Source of the DNA: an uncultured Dorea sp.
GTDB lineage: Bacteria; Bacillota; Clostridia; Lachnospirales; Lachnospiraceae
DNA: 41,225 bases
Reading direction: 5' to 3'
Assembly (NCBI GenBank): GCA_948602995.1
Contig: CAPEBR010000033.1
Location: 1 to 41,225, forward strand
Positions 41,215-41,225 of the stretch are shown piece by piece. Made by a program: the position numbers and the translations under genes. Position 1 is the first letter of the stretch; each line of letters begins with the position of its first letter. The notes under the pieces are model-generated. The model searched no databases, had not been told where the DNA came from, and saw only the letters and a list, made by a program, of their open reading frames with translations.

Positions 41215-41225
41215 AATATTAGTAC

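Overview
The window is a chromosomal origin region from an AT-rich, motile, low-GC Gram-positive bacterium. The best fit is the Lachnospiraceae / Clostridium cluster XIVa. The evidence is the Bacillus/Clostridium-type gene order around dnaA, near-consensus parS sites, a FliW-CsrA flagellar operon, and several uncharacterised families typical of Lachnospiraceae (DUF3881-, DUF4860- and DUF6033-like). I cannot name a species from sequence alone.

Layout. (1) 1-801: a cluster of ATTAGCA repeats, a tRNA-Arg(CCU) gene, and a second truncated copy of its 5' half. (2) 802-5321, minus strand: parA, parB, a DUF4446 gene, serS and a DUF3881 gene, read as one run. (3) 5322-7882: about 2.5 kb with no intact gene. 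It holds two parS sites, several short inverted-repeat elements, a decayed IS200/IS605-type transposase and a structured, possibly omega/HEARO-like RNA. This is where noc lies in Bacillus. (4) 7883-15084, minus strand: rsmG, mnmG, mnmE, jag, yidC, yidD, rnpA and rpmH, the classic origin-proximal cluster for tRNA modification, membrane insertion and RNase P. (5) 15085-24908, plus strand: dnaA, oriC candidate, dnaN, S4-domain gene, recF, gyrB, gyrA and a PlsC acyltransferase. (6) 24942-30036, minus strand: a compact type IV pilus/type II secretion-like operon with a transglutaminase lipoprotein, a GspF/PilC platform protein, four small pilin-like membrane proteins and PilT. (7) 30268-31329, plus strand: an uncharacterised gene behind a sigma-28-like promoter. 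(8) 31387-41214, minus strand: csrA, fliW, a YviE/DUF6470 gene, flgL, flgK, flgN and flgM, then cheB, cheR, cheW and cheA.

How it works together. Left and right of oriC the housekeeping genes are co-directional with replication. DnaA, DnaN, GyrA, GyrB and RecF replicate and repair the chromosome, and ParA, ParB and parS segregate it. The right-hand block from about 24.9 kb is, apart from one gene, on the minus strand. It encodes surface machinery (pilus-like apparatus, flagellar hook-filament junction, chemotaxis core), with FlgM and the FliW-CsrA pair as regulators.

The intergenic DNA is unusually rich in repeats. There are GGGGACGGGG palindromes, a GTTACTG...CAGTAAC family, a TATACTC...AGTATA family, MITE-like pairs near parA, and a 69-bp perfect palindrome between plsC and pilT. 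The points I find most worth following up are the transposase relic with its structured RNA, the repeat cluster beside the tRNA gene, the minimal pilus operon, and the sigma-28-linked uncharacterised gene.
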